Source: Lachnospiraceae bacterium (GTDB lineage: Bacteria > Bacillota > Clostridia > Lachnospirales > Lachnospiraceae). Taken from it: DNA of 64,000 nucleotides. The DNA is taken from assembly GCA_017626095.1 (NCBI GenBank), contig JAGAJL010000026.1, positions 1 through 64,000 on the forward strand, given 5' to 3'. The first letter of the stretch is position 1. Each line of letters opens with the position of its first letter. Under the pieces are notes generated by a model. It was not told the origin of the DNA, did no database searches, and saw nothing but the letters and a program-made list of their open reading frames with translations. Shown here in pieces: positions 1 to 7,751 of the stretch. The position numbers were made by a program, and so were the translations under genes.

Positions 1-250
1 TCGTCTTCAAACAGTTGAAACCGGGCATTATTTTTGTTCGCTTATGCCGCTAAGAAATGCCAGAAAACCTCGCTAAATTCCGCGGGCAAAGATATATAAT
101 TTCTGTTAGGGCGACTGGCTATGTCCCCAAAGTTGCGAATAATAAAAAGAGAGAAACGATGGCAGAGAAAAAGTCTGCATCTAAGGTCAAAAACTCCATA
201 TATCACGCTTTCCTCTTATAGATGATGGGAACACAAATCCGAAGAGAGAA
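1..250. repeat. Interspersed nested-palindrome repeat, copy A (half element, cut by window edge)
   Basis: This copy starts inside the central hairpin of the family (a TTGAAACCGGGCAT core near 16-29) and runs out to the family end CACAAATCCG near 233-242. From about 57 onward it matches the right arm of copy B (2350-2538) almost base for base, including GCGGGCAAAGATATATAA and GGCGACTGGCTATGTCCCC. The other arm would lie before the window. It sits downstream of the PFL-family gene, beyond that gene's terminator. No convincing ORF lies in it. Confidence 0.85.
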
Positions 251-255
251 AAATA

Positions 256-298
256 AAAGACAATGGTTTTATGAATTCCACATAAAACTATTGTCTTT
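256..298 (-). terminator. Terminator of the ACT/PFL operon
   Basis: An inverted repeat pairs AAAGACAATGGTTTTATG (256-273) with CATAAAACTATTGTCTTT (281-298), with one internal mismatch and a 7-nt loop. It lies 18 bases past the stop of the minus-strand PFL gene. Read on the minus strand the stem is followed by TATTTT, as expected for intrinsic termination. Confidence 0.8.
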
Positions 299-315
299 AT
301 TATTTATAATATCCC

Positions 316-1692
316 TTAATTTTTAAAACTATGAATCGGTGCCGGAATACGTCCGCCACGATTTACAAAGTTGTCACAAGAGAAAGAATTAACCGGCATA
401 ATCGGTGCATAGCCTAAAAGCCCACCAAATTCAACCGTCTCTCCTACTCCTTTTCCGATAACCGGAATAATACGGACTGCGGTGGTTTTCTGATTAACCA
501 TACCGATAGCCATTTCATCCGCAATCAGACCGGAAATGGTAGTTGCTTTCGTATCGCCCGGGATCGCAATCATGTCAAGACCAACCGAGCAGACACAGGT
601 CATTGCTTCTAATTTTTCCAAGGTAAGACATCCGCATTCCACAGCGTCGATCATACCCTGATCTTCACTGACAGGAATAAAAGCACCACTTAAGCCTCCG
701 ACATAGGAAGATGCCATGACACCACCCTTTTTAACCTGATCGTTTAATAGTGCCAATGCAGCGGTCGTACCGGGAGCACCGGGATGTTCCACCCCGATTT
801 CCGTCAAAATATCCGCAACACTGTCACCCACTGCGGGTGTTGGAGCTAAAGATAAATCGATGATACCAAACGGGATATCGAGCATACGGGATGCTTCTTT
901 TGCCACAAGCTGACCGACACGGGTCACCTTAAATGCGGTCTTTTTAATGGTTTCACAAAGCACTTCAAAATTCTCACCGCGAACCTGTTCCAATGCAGTC
1001 TTAACAACGCCCGGACCGGAAACACCGACATTGATAATCTTGTCGGCCTCGGTTACGCCATGAAAAGCACCTGCCATGAAAGGATTGTCATCCGGTGCAT
1101 TGCAAAATACAACCAGCTTTGCACAGCCTAAAGAATCATTTTCTTTGGTATACTCTGCTGTCTCTTTCACAATCTCACCCATCAACTTAACCGCATCCAT
1201 ATTGATACCGGTCTTAGTCGATCCCAGATTGACGCTGCTACATACAAAGTCCGTTTTACTCAGTGCAAGTGGAATGGAACGAATTAATAATTCATCCGCA
1301 TGGGTCATTCCCTTTGCAACCAAAGCAGAATAACCGCCCAAAAAGTTTACACCGACTTTTTTAGCCGCTTCATCCAATGTAACGGCAATTTCCGCAAAAT
1401 CCTCCGGCGTCTTGCAGGCAGAACCGCCTACTAAAGCAATCGGAGTGACTGAAATTCTCTTATTCACAATCGGAATTCCGAATTCTTTTTCAATCTCCTG
1501 TCCGGTTGCAACCAAATCCTTTGCCGTTTCCGTGATTTTTTTATAAATTTTTTCTTTTAATTTTGAAAGGTCCGAATCAATACAGTCTAACAAACTGATA
1601 CCTAAGGTAATCGTTCTGACATCGAGATTCTCCTTTTCAATCATTTTATTGGTTTCATTAACTTCATGTATATTAATCATATTTTTACCCAT
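316..1692 (-). CDS. PFL family protein (UPF0210/DUF711)
   Basis: The 458-residue protein belongs to the UPF0210/DUF711 family, whose structure resembles glycyl-radical enzymes of the pyruvate formate-lyase type. The biochemical role is not established. Family-like stretches include the [12 protein letters not shown] region near residue 98, [14 protein letters not shown] near 155, and a glycine-rich C-terminal part ([23 protein letters not shown]). Length is usual for the family. The start is supported by AAGG five bases upstream of the ATG. It follows the ACT-domain gene by only 7 bases; this two-gene pair (UPF0237 plus UPF0210) is a widely conserved arrangement, so the ACT protein probably senses a ligand for this protein. 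Family assignment is firm; function is unknown. Confidence 0.9.
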   Translation of the reverse strand: MGKNMINIHEVNETNKMIEKENLDVRTITLGISLLDCIDSDLSKLKEKIYKKITETAKDLVATGQEIEKEFGIPIVNKRISVTPIALVGGSACKTPEDFAEIAVTLDEAAKKVGVNFLGGYSALVAKGMTHADELLIRSIPLALSKTDFVCSSVNLGSTKTGINMDAVKLMGEIVKETAEYTKENDSLGCAKLVVFCNAPDDNPFMAGAFHGVTEADKIINVGVSGPGVVKTALEQVRGENFEVLCETIKKTAFKVTRVGQLVAKEASRMLDIPFGIIDLSLAPTPAVGDSVADILTEIGVEHPGAPGTTAALALLNDQVKKGGVMASSYVGGLSGAFIPVSEDQGMIDAVECGCLTLEKLEAMTCVCSVGLDMIAIPGDTKATTISGLIADEMAIGMVNQKTTAVRIIPVIGKGVGETVEFGGLLGYAPIMPVNSFSCDNFVNRGGRIPAPIHSFKN

Positions 1693-1699
1693 TTTAACC

Positions 1700-1972
1700 T
1701 TAGATTCGATGCATCATATCAAAAATATCTTCTCTTTGACATTTTATCACGACTCCGATTTCTTCCCCAAGTGCTGCAAGCGCATCCACAACGGTATCAA
1801 AATCAACATCTGACTGATTGGTATCCACAATCATCATCATATTAAAATAATCCTGAACAATGGTCTGTGAAATATCCAGAATATTGATTTTATGCTCTGC
1901 AAGATACGTACAAACCTTTGCTATGATACCTACAGTATCTTTTCCCACAACGGTAATAATGGCTTTTTTCAT
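1700..1972 (-). CDS. ACT domain-containing protein (UPF0237)
   Basis: This 90-residue protein is essentially one ACT domain. It opens with [19 protein letters not shown], the first strand and the ligand-loop pattern (GKDTVGI) of UPF0237 proteins related to GcvR. ACT domains bind amino acids or similar small molecules and often dimerise. The chosen start is the internal ATG at 1972 because AAAGGAG lies just upstream, while an in-frame ATG 11 codons earlier has no ribosome site. It is the first gene of a two-gene operon with the PFL-family gene, expressed from the promoter at 2012-2040. No ligand can be inferred from sequence alone. Confidence 0.9.
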   Translation of the reverse strand: MKKAIITVVGKDTVGIIAKVCTYLAEHKINILDISQTIVQDYFNMMMIVDTNQSDVDFDTVVDALAALGEEIGVVIKCQREDIFDMMHRI

Positions 1973-2011
1973 TGGTTTTCTCCTTTGCCTGTATGTTTCT
2001 ACCAATTAATG

Positions 2012-2040
2012 AGTATACCATAATATGATTTTCTTCTCAA
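2012..2040 (-). promoter_or_regulatory. Sigma-70 type promoter of the ACT/PFL operon
   Basis: On the minus strand TTGAGA (2035-2040) is separated by exactly 17 bases from TATACT (2012-2017). This gives a leader of about 35 bases before the ATG at 1972. Confidence 0.75.
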
Positions 2041-2140
2041 TGTTTAGAAGTTTTTTTATTTTCTTTTTTCTCTATTCGCTTTGTTTACATGGAATAATTT
2101 AGATGAAATTTCACATTAAGTTTCTTTATTATTTTTATCC

Positions 2141-2538
2141 CTTTTCGGATTTGTGTTCCCGAAAAAGATGTGCCGAAAGTGCGATATATGGGGTTTTCAG
2201 ACCGATTATGCAGACGCTCTGCCGCGTTTCTCACATAGTTCGCAATCTTTGCGGGATGGCAGTCACCCTTACAAAAATATATATCTTTGTCACTTCACAC
2301 TTCAGTTTTCGGCATTTCTAAGCGGCATGCTCACAAAGTATTTATTAAATGCCAGAAAACCTCGCCCAATTCCGCGGGCAAAGATATATAATTTTTGTTT
2401 GGGCGACTGGCTATGTCCCCAAAGTTGCGAATAATAAAAAGTGAGAAACGATGGCAGAGATAAAAGTCTGCATCTAAGGTCAAAACCCCATATATCGCAC
2501 TTTCGGCACAAATATAGCGGGAACACAAATCCGAAAAG
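2141..2538. repeat. Interspersed nested-palindrome repeat, copy B (longest two-armed copy)
   Basis: This 398-bp palindrome fills the gap between the ACT operon and the DUF4097 gene. Its ends are a perfect 21-bp inverted repeat (2141-2161 and 2518-2538, beginning CTTTTCGGATTTGTG). Inside, GTGCCGAAAGTGCGATATATGG on the left mirrors the region near 2490-2507 on the right, and ATATATATCTTTG near 2277-2289 mirrors CAAAGATATATAA near 2380-2392. The central CCGGGCAT hairpin seen in copies E and G is missing here, replaced by a short junction near 2345-2352. The same short peptide (CRKCDIWGF) can be read from both arms in opposite directions, a by-product of the palindrome and not evidence of coding. 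Confidence 0.9.
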
Positions 2539-2549
2539 AGAACTATTTT

Positions 2550-3395
2550 CTACTTTCTGTAATATTCCCTGCCTTTATCTTTTCCGTTTACCGTTACAAC
2601 ACCCATATCTGCTGATAAATCTAAGGTAAGGTCATCCGGATCTTCTTTCGTTGTCACTGTAACGGAACCCATGGAACAATTAGCCGTCAGCTTCTGAAAA
2701 TCGCCCTCAATTTCAATGCTTCCCATATCAGCATCACATTCTAAGCGGTCGAATGTAGCATTTCTTAATTCTATACTACCCATGTCGGCATCGCATCCGC
2801 CTCTGTCAAAGGCAACTTCATTCATTTCGATATTTCCCATGTCAGCATCAATATCCATTTTAGCAAAAGATATTTGATTTGCTTCGATGTTTCCCATATC
2901 GGCATCAATTGTTAAATCTCCCATACAGATGTCATCCATTTGAATATTTCCCATATCCATGCTCAGATTTACATCTCCGATTTTTGTATCCTTCGGTATG
3001 GTAATCACCAGATCATAATCCATGTCACCAAGCGTACCTATATCTCCAAAACCGAAGTTCACACCGCCATTTCCTTGTTTCTGGTCAATCGTCAAAACAC
3101 CATCGCGTACCTTTACTTCCGGTTTTAATTTTTCAGGATAGTTGTATTCCACCTGATAAGCATCTCCATATACAATTCTCAAATCTCCGACGGCAACATT
3201 TAACATGATATCATCAAATGCTTCAAAATTAAGGACAGTCATTTCATCTGTCTTTTTATAATCTTCGTCAGAAGAAAACCAATGTTTTGCCCTGGAAGTA
3301 TGTCTTACAATTCCATAGATAATACAGCCAATCGTTACCAATGTCAGAATAATTAAATAAATGTTTTTCCACATTTTCAGATTATTGCGTTCCAT
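2550..3395 (-). CDS. DUF4097-family beta-repeat membrane protein
   Basis: The 281-residue protein has one N-terminal membrane segment (about residues 9-28, IYLIILTLVTIGCIIYGIV) and then an extracytoplasmic domain made of about seven repeats of roughly 20 residues built on (D)ADMGNIE or ADMGSIE. This is the adhesin-like beta-helix pattern of DUF4097. The repeats are so regular that they probably stack as one ladder. The start has GGAGGAGAG immediately upstream. It is the last gene of a padR-HAAS-DUF4097 operon, 11 bases after the HAAS gene. Such operons are recognised in Firmicutes as envelope or stress-response modules, but the exact role is unknown. Confidence 0.85.
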   Translation of the reverse strand: MERNNLKMWKNIYLIILTLVTIGCIIYGIVRHTSRAKHWFSSDEDYKKTDEMTVLNFEAFDDIMLNVAVGDLRIVYGDAYQVEYNYPEKLKPEVKVRDGVLTIDQKQGNGGVNFGFGDIGTLGDMDYDLVITIPKDTKIGDVNLSMDMGNIQMDDICMGDLTIDADMGNIEANQISFAKMDIDADMGNIEMNEVAFDRGGCDADMGSIELRNATFDRLECDADMGSIEIEGDFQKLTANCSMGSVTVTTKEDPDDLTLDLSADMGVVTVNGKDKGREYYRK

Positions 3396-3406
3396 CTCTC
3401 TCCTCC

Positions 3407-4420
3407 TTATTCTTTGATTGTAAGATTTGTCTTAATCACAGCATTGATTATCGCTGCAACCGGCCAGATAATCCATGTGATATGCCAGTCAACGCTTAAA
3501 AAGCTCCAAATCAGGTATACACATGTAACAGTCGGCCAGTAAACTTCCATAATGGTTGCAACCGTATCATTAATATAGCGCTCATTTTTCTGATGTTTCA
3601 CATAGTTTCCGCTCACATACTTTTTATCATTCAGTTTTAATAAATCATCATAAGCACCCATAATCATATTATTATGAACAATCATCATGACGCCGATACC
3701 GACAAACACAAACAATAATACAGCTCCGATATTTTCAATTTCCGCCACATTTCCCAAAGGCGATTCATCAATGATCATGGATGGAATCCAGCATAATACA
3801 CAGAGGATAATACCGATAGTCTGACGGATGGCATAGGAGCTACGAAATCTGGATTTCTCACCTTCCAAAACCTGCGCAGTATTATAATCAATCATCCAGG
3901 AAGCATTCTTGATATAATCCCATTTTCCCATCATAATGCCGGAATATACAAACAAAAACACAGCCACACAAATCAAAAGCATCATGCCGGTCACACCAAT
4001 CGCATCCGGCCAGTGAAAAGATGTGGATATAATAGGCATAATCGGTGAAAAAATACAAAACATTACACCGATTGCAACAAAAAATCCATGCTGGATTTTT
4101 GCATCCACAAACTGCTTTGCCTCTTCAAAAGAAAGTGTTTCCTGTGTTGAAAAATACGGTTCATCCGCATACTCGGTCTTTGTACTTTCCTGCTGATATG
4201 AAAACTCTTTTTCCAGTCCCAGCTCTTTTGACAGCTCTTCCAGATTTCCAAATTCCGAAATCACGGTTCCGACTGCTTCATTTTCATTTTTACCCTCATC
4301 TAACAGTTCGTTGTATTTATCCTCCATCATCTGCCAGAGTTCATCTTTTGCCCTGCGCACCTCTGGTGTATTGGGCATTTTTGCAAACATGCTTTCCAAA
4401 TAGCTTTTTAAAGTATTCAT
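3407..4420 (-). CDS. HAAS/DUF1700-like signalling membrane protein
   Basis: The first 80 residues form a soluble helical domain of the HAAS/DUF1700 type (MFAKMPNTPEVRRAKDELWQ, then an EAVGTVISEFGNLEELSKELG segment) that typically pairs with a PadR regulator. A linker follows, then about six hydrophobic segments from residue 112 onward. The start codon abuts the PadR stop (TAG directly followed by ATG), so translation is coupled. Family knowledge supports a PadR-controlled membrane partner. The signal it senses is not known. Confidence 0.8.
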   Translation of the reverse strand: MNTLKSYLESMFAKMPNTPEVRRAKDELWQMMEDKYNELLDEGKNENEAVGTVISEFGNLEELSKELGLEKEFSYQQESTKTEYADEPYFSTQETLSFEEAKQFVDAKIQHGFFVAIGVMFCIFSPIMPIISTSFHWPDAIGVTGMMLLICVAVFLFVYSGIMMGKWDYIKNASWMIDYNTAQVLEGEKSRFRSSYAIRQTIGIILCVLCWIPSMIIDESPLGNVAEIENIGAVLLFVFVGIGVMMIVHNNMIMGAYDDLLKLNDKKYVSGNYVKHQKNERYINDTVATIMEVYWPTVTCVYLIWSFLSVDWHITWIIWPVAAIINAVIKTNLTIKE

Positions 4421-4768
4421 CTATTCTTCCCCTTTCTGAATGAAATGTTCAACAACCTCTTTTGTTAAAATCCATTCCTCACATTTTTCTTCATAATAAG
4501 CTCTACCGTATTCCGTTATACGGTAGTATGTTCTCTTTTTGCCGGAACCACTTTCATCCGGCTCACATACATAGGATTCGATATATCCGTTTTTCTCCAT
4601 TCTGGTAAATGCAGAATACAACGTGGTCTCTTTAATCATATATTTATCCTGCGTCATCTGCCTGATTGTCTTGGAAATCTCATATCCATAAGACGGCTCT
4701 TTTTTCAGGATATACAAAATCATGATATCGTTGTATCCACGAATAACATCGCTACTGATTCCCGCCAT
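4421..4768 (-). CDS. PadR family transcriptional regulator
   Basis: This 115-residue protein is a short-form PadR winged helix: ILYILKKEPSYGYEISKTI is the classic PadR helix pattern, followed by TTLYSAFTRMEKNGYI (recognition region) and the wing GKKRTYYRIT. The ATG at 4768 is preferred over one 10 codons upstream because GAGGAG lies just before it. It is the first gene of the padR-HAAS-DUF4097 operon, and the promoter in front of it carries repeated elements that are good candidates for its own operator, so negative autoregulation is likely. Confidence 0.9.
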   Translation of the reverse strand: MAGISSDVIRGYNDIMILYILKKEPSYGYEISKTIRQMTQDKYMIKETTLYSAFTRMEKNGYIESYVCEPDESGSGKKRTYYRITEYGRAYYEEKCEEWILTKEVVEHFIQKGEE

Positions 4769-4834
4769 AGTCTTCTCCTCTCTTTTCATATTACGCACAT
4801 CGAAGTAGGACTTAGTTCTATTCTTCTCTCTATA

Positions 4835-4906
4835 CTACGTGTGTCGTTGGTACGATAGGCATTGCTATGTCTGTCGTACTATGTCTGTCGTACTATGTCT
4901 GTCGTA
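4835..4906 (-). repeat. Tandem 14-bp repeats at the padR promoter, candidate operator
   Basis: Three perfect, head-to-tail copies of CTATGTCTGTCGTA occupy 4865-4878, 4879-4892 and 4893-4906. A degenerate fourth copy (CTACGTGTGTCGTT) is at 4835-4848. The array begins immediately downstream of the -10 box and covers the expected transcription start, where a bound repressor would block transcription. A palindrome ATAGCA-T-TGCTAT (4914-4926) sits in the promoter spacer, and a close relative (ATAGGCATTGCTAT, 4855-4868) lies at the far side of the array. Confidence 0.75.
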
Positions 4907-4909
4907 GTA

Positions 4910-4938
4910 AATATAGCATTGCTATTTTGTGTTGTCAA
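4910..4938 (-). promoter_or_regulatory. Promoter of the padR operon
   Basis: On the minus strand a perfect TTGACA (4933-4938) is followed after exactly 17 bases by TATATT (4910-4915). The spacer is almost filled by the 13-bp palindrome at 4914-4926, and the tandem repeats begin just downstream. The leader to the ATG at 4768 is about 135 bases. Confidence 0.85.
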
Positions 4939-5011
4939 CATGTTTTTCATAGAAACTATTTTTTTTACTAAAACTGTTTGTGTTATTGATATGCATCTGC
5001 TTATGTTATTA

Positions 5012-5025
5012 GAAACAATTGTTTC
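5012..5025. promoter_or_regulatory. Palindrome GAAACAATTGTTTC upstream of the padR promoter
   Basis: A perfect 14-bp palindrome lies about 75 bases upstream of the padR -35 box. Near-copies of its half-site (TAGAAACTAT) flank it at about 4950 and 5032. It could be a binding site for a second regulator. It lies in the padR-radical SAM gap and has no coding function. Confidence 0.4.
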
Positions 5026-5046
5026 ATAAGATAGAAACTATTATGA

Positions 5047-5083
5047 TAAAAAATGGTACTCTCCATAATCGGAAAGTACCATT
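5047..5083 (-). terminator. Terminator downstream of the radical SAM gene
   Basis: AATGGTACT (5052-5060) pairs with AGTACCATT (5075-5083). On the minus strand the stem is followed by TTTTTTATC. It lies 55 bases past the stop of the radical SAM gene, so it probably ends that transcript. Confidence 0.75.
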
Positions 5084-5137
5084 CTGCCTTTTTCTAATAT
5101 TAAATAACTTATTTACCTTAAATGCCTTATTTATTTT

Positions 5138-6025
5138 TTAACCTTTTGAACCAAGAGCACTATCCAATTTTTTATGAAGCGCATTCAGTACACGCTTTTT
5201 ATCCGCACTCCAAAGCGGTGCAATCAATAACGATTTGGGACCGTCACCGGTTAAGCGGTGTACCACCATATCCGGTGGCAACAGTTTCGCACATTCCGCC
5301 ACCAGATCCATATATTCCTCAAACTCCATAGTTTTAAATAAACCATTTTGATAGTCTTTTGCCAGATCCGTATTTTTTAACACATGTAAAAGTTGCAGTT
5401 TTATTCCTTTGCTCTTTTGTAAAACAACATGACGGACACTCGCCAGCATGTCTTCTTTTGTTTCTTCGGGAAGACCTAGAATAATATGCGTAATCGTATG
5501 AATTCCGATTGCATTTAAATCACATATTGCCTTATCATAAACGGCAAGCTGATAACCACGTCGGATATAATCAGCCGTTTTTTCATGGATGGTCTGTAAC
5601 CCAAGTTCTACCCACACCGGTTTGATTTGATTTAATTCATCTAACAACGCAAGGACTTTGTCTGATAAACAGTCCGGTCTGGTAGCAATTGACAAAACTG
5701 CAATATCGTCTCTGTTGATAACCGGTATAAAGATTTGGCGGAGCGTTTCAACGGGAGCATAGGTATTGGTATATGCCTGAAAATAGGCAATATATTTATC
5801 TCCTTTATATTTGGCAGACACTTTCTCCTTTGCCTCGTCGATCTGGTCTTCTATCGGTTTATTCCGGTTTGGGGTAAAATCTCCCGAACCTCCTGCTGAA
5901 CAGAAAATACATCCACGTGTATCAAGTGTTCCGTCCCGGTTTGGACAAGTCATTCCACCATCTAAACTGAGCTTATATAGTTTTTGACCAAATTGTTGTC
6001 TACAGTATTCATTAACAGTAAGCAT
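5138..6025 (-). CDS. TIGR01212-family radical SAM protein (YhcC-like)
   Basis: This 295-residue protein carries the radical SAM cluster motif in the TIGR01212 form: CPNRDGTLDTRGCIFC near residues 27-42, followed by SAGGSGDF. Further family segments are IAYFQAYTNTYAP, the SIATRPDCL motif, WVELGLQT, and GLPEET. Radical SAM enzymes use the iron-sulfur cluster to cleave S-adenosylmethionine; the substrate of YhcC-type proteins is not settled. Length matches the family. GGAGAG sits upstream of the ATG. Transcription probably ends at the terminator at 5047-5083. Family assignment is firm. Confidence 0.9.
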   Translation of the reverse strand: MLTVNEYCRQQFGQKLYKLSLDGGMTCPNRDGTLDTRGCIFCSAGGSGDFTPNRNKPIEDQIDEAKEKVSAKYKGDKYIAYFQAYTNTYAPVETLRQIFIPVINRDDIAVLSIATRPDCLSDKVLALLDELNQIKPVWVELGLQTIHEKTADYIRRGYQLAVYDKAICDLNAIGIHTITHIILGLPEETKEDMLASVRHVVLQKSKGIKLQLLHVLKNTDLAKDYQNGLFKTMEFEEYMDLVAECAKLLPPDMVVHRLTGDGPKSLLIAPLWSADKKRVLNALHKKLDSALGSKG

Positions 6026-6064
6026 ATGCTAACTCTCCACAAACAGATTTTTCTGGTGCAACTC

Positions 6065-6820
6065 TCACTTTTGATGTACTTCCATTTTGATATCACCTTT
6101 TTTAATACCAATTAAAGAAATCCCTTTTGCCTTTCCGCCATTGATATTTTTTATAACCTCACTGACGCAGGCAAAAGGGCCAATGACATTTCCGTTACAA
6201 TACACATTGTGCGCAGTATATGTCTCACAATCTTTACTGATATTGATTGTGTGCACTTCCTTGAGGATAGCGTTTCTGTCATTATACATGGTTAAAATCA
6301 ACGAATCATATTCTCTGCCGATTTTATCAAATTCTTCTTCATCGGTAGAAAAATATGTGATAAAACCTAGCCTTGTCAGATAATCCGAAATAGCTTTTGG
6401 TGCAGTTCCAAATTTGCCGGACAAAACCGCACCATCTTTTTCGTAATCAAAAATCATCCGGGCAAGGCTCATCTCATGCTTTCCAGTTAGACTGAAAACA
6501 GCATTATAGGTAGCAAAAATCTCGCATCCAGCGTACTTCATGGTCACCTTTCCATATTTCATATCCGCATAGTTGTTTTGATCTTCGATATAGCCATGAT
6601 TCTTTTGAATGATTTCTATATGCCGTTTGAAATTTTCTTCGTTGTATTTCAAGTTAACAGAAAAATCTTTATGAAATAATCTTTGCACTTTACGCATTAG
6701 TTCCAACACAGACACAACAACATGATTATCTATCCGATTTGGAATCCATGCGCAGACTATTTGAGTAATTCTATTCTTCCTATTATTCTTCTTAATTTCA
6801 TTTCCGGGTTCTTTTATCAT
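6065..6820 (-). CDS. Hypothetical protein, possible papain-fold cysteine peptidase-like
   Basis: I do not recognise this 251-residue protein by name. From about residue 91 it reads MKYGKVTMKYAGCEIFATYN, a Gly-Cys-Glu followed by a helix, as at the nucleophile of papain-like and C39-like cysteine peptidases. About 95 residues later come EVHTINI (possible catalytic His on a strand) and TAHNVYCNG. That order of Cys and His is compatible with a C39-like fold, but this is inference. There is no signal peptide. The start is uncertain: the first ATG has no ribosome site and lies in a short direct repeat (ATAAAAGAACCC twice), so translation may begin further in. Confidence 0.6.
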   Translation of the reverse strand: MIKEPGNEIKKNNRKNRITQIVCAWIPNRIDNHVVVSVLELMRKVQRLFHKDFSVNLKYNEENFKRHIEIIQKNHGYIEDQNNYADMKYGKVTMKYAGCEIFATYNAVFSLTGKHEMSLARMIFDYEKDGAVLSGKFGTAPKAISDYLTRLGFITYFSTDEEEFDKIGREYDSLILTMYNDRNAILKEVHTINISKDCETYTAHNVYCNGNVIGPFACVSEVIKNINGGKAKGISLIGIKKGDIKMEVHQK

Positions 6821-6905
6821 TGGGGGTTCTTTTATCTTTTTTGTTCTATATCATTTTGAGTTCCATTAGCAGTCATGCTATTTACAATTCCATTGCCAAT
6901 AATCT

Positions 6906-6946
6906 ATAGGGAACTTTTTTAGAATTTATTCCCCAAAAAGTTTCCT
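6906..6946. repeat. Inverted repeat between the alkyltransferase gene and the possible peptidase gene
   Basis: TAGGGAACTTTTT (6907-6919) pairs with AAAAAGTTTCCTA (6935-6947) apart from one mismatch. It follows the alkyltransferase stop at 7019 and could act as a terminator, but no clear run of T follows the stem on the minus strand. Confidence 0.45.
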
Positions 6947-7018
6947 ATTTCAATTCTTAATATGTATCAAATTATCAAATAATGAATGAATTTGTAATCT
7001 TTGGAAAATAATCTATTT

Positions 7019-7666
7019 CTACTCTGCAATTTTTCCATCAACAATTTCTATGGCATATTTTTTTAGATCAACACAGTAATCGCATACCTCTATTCCATCG
7101 TTTTCCAAAAGACTTTTTTGAACATCTTCTCCACCAAAAGCAAATTTTCCTGCAAGTTCTCCTTTTGCATTCACCACACGATAACATGGAATCCCATCCG
7201 GATCCGGATTTTTATGCAGCGCATTTCCAACCGCCCGGCACATCTTTGCATTTCCTGCTAATTCAGCAACCTGTGCATATGTAGCAACCTTTCCTCTGGG
7301 TATTTTCTTAACCGCTTCGTAAATTCTCTTAGTAGGACTATCTGTCACAATATCATAGCTTTCTGCAATCATGCGCTTAATATCATCATCCGGAATACTT
7401 CCATCCAGAATAATGGTATTCCAATGCTCCTTATTTTGATGCCAGCCCGGGATAACCGCTTCGTAGATCTGCCTATAAAAATCTCTCCACTCCGGATTAA
7501 CCTTCACGTTCAGATTGATATAACCATCTCTTTCATAAGTCCAAAGAAAGGCTTTCTTACTTCCTTTTACACGCACAAGCTGCCAGTTTGGATCATGAAA
7601 AGGTGCTTCTTGATATGTATCTTGAAATGATAATCCGTATGTTAAGGCTTCCTCTCTTGTTTGCAT
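7019..7666 (-). CDS. MmcQ/YjbR domain fused to O6-alkylguanine alkyltransferase-like domain
   Basis: Two domains are visible. Residues 1-105 resemble the MmcQ/YjbR DNA-binding fold (EAPFHDPNWQLVRVKGSKKAF, INLNVKVNPEW, HWNTIILDG). Residues 110-190 are an alkyltransferase C-terminal domain: RIYEAVKKIPRGKVATYAQVA, then CRAVGNALHKNPDPDGIPCYRVV. The family repairs O6-alkylguanine by moving the alkyl group to the Cys of PCHR; here the motif is PCYR, so the Cys is kept but the next His is replaced by Tyr. ATL proteins, which lost activity, change the Cys itself. The start at 7666 has AAGGAAG upstream and is preferred to the ATG 7 codons earlier. Activity is likely but unproven. Confidence 0.85.
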   Translation of the reverse strand: MQTREEALTYGLSFQDTYQEAPFHDPNWQLVRVKGSKKAFLWTYERDGYINLNVKVNPEWRDFYRQIYEAVIPGWHQNKEHWNTIILDGSIPDDDIKRMIAESYDIVTDSPTKRIYEAVKKIPRGKVATYAQVAELAGNAKMCRAVGNALHKNPDPDGIPCYRVVNAKGELAGKFAFGGEDVQKSLLENDGIEVCDYCVDLKKYAIEIVDGKIAE

Positions 7667-7751
7667 AAGTTTCTTCCTTTCCGGCATACCTCTTTCTGCT
7701 TTTCACTATATTAAGTATGCCTATACCAACAAGATGCTCTCTTCGAATCAT

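Noticed and set aside
2103-2528. Four overlapping short ORFs (60-93 residues) in repeat copy B
   Set aside because: They read the two arms of the same palindrome, giving the same short peptide in opposite directions, and have no good ribosome sites.
2141-2538. Complete insertion sequence
   Set aside because: The palindrome has matching ends, but no transposase ORF fits inside; at most it is a non-autonomous element.
4045-4443. A 132-residue plus-strand ORF opposite the HAAS gene
   Set aside because: It is antisense to a well-supported gene with ribosome site and family match, and its composition is not protein-like.
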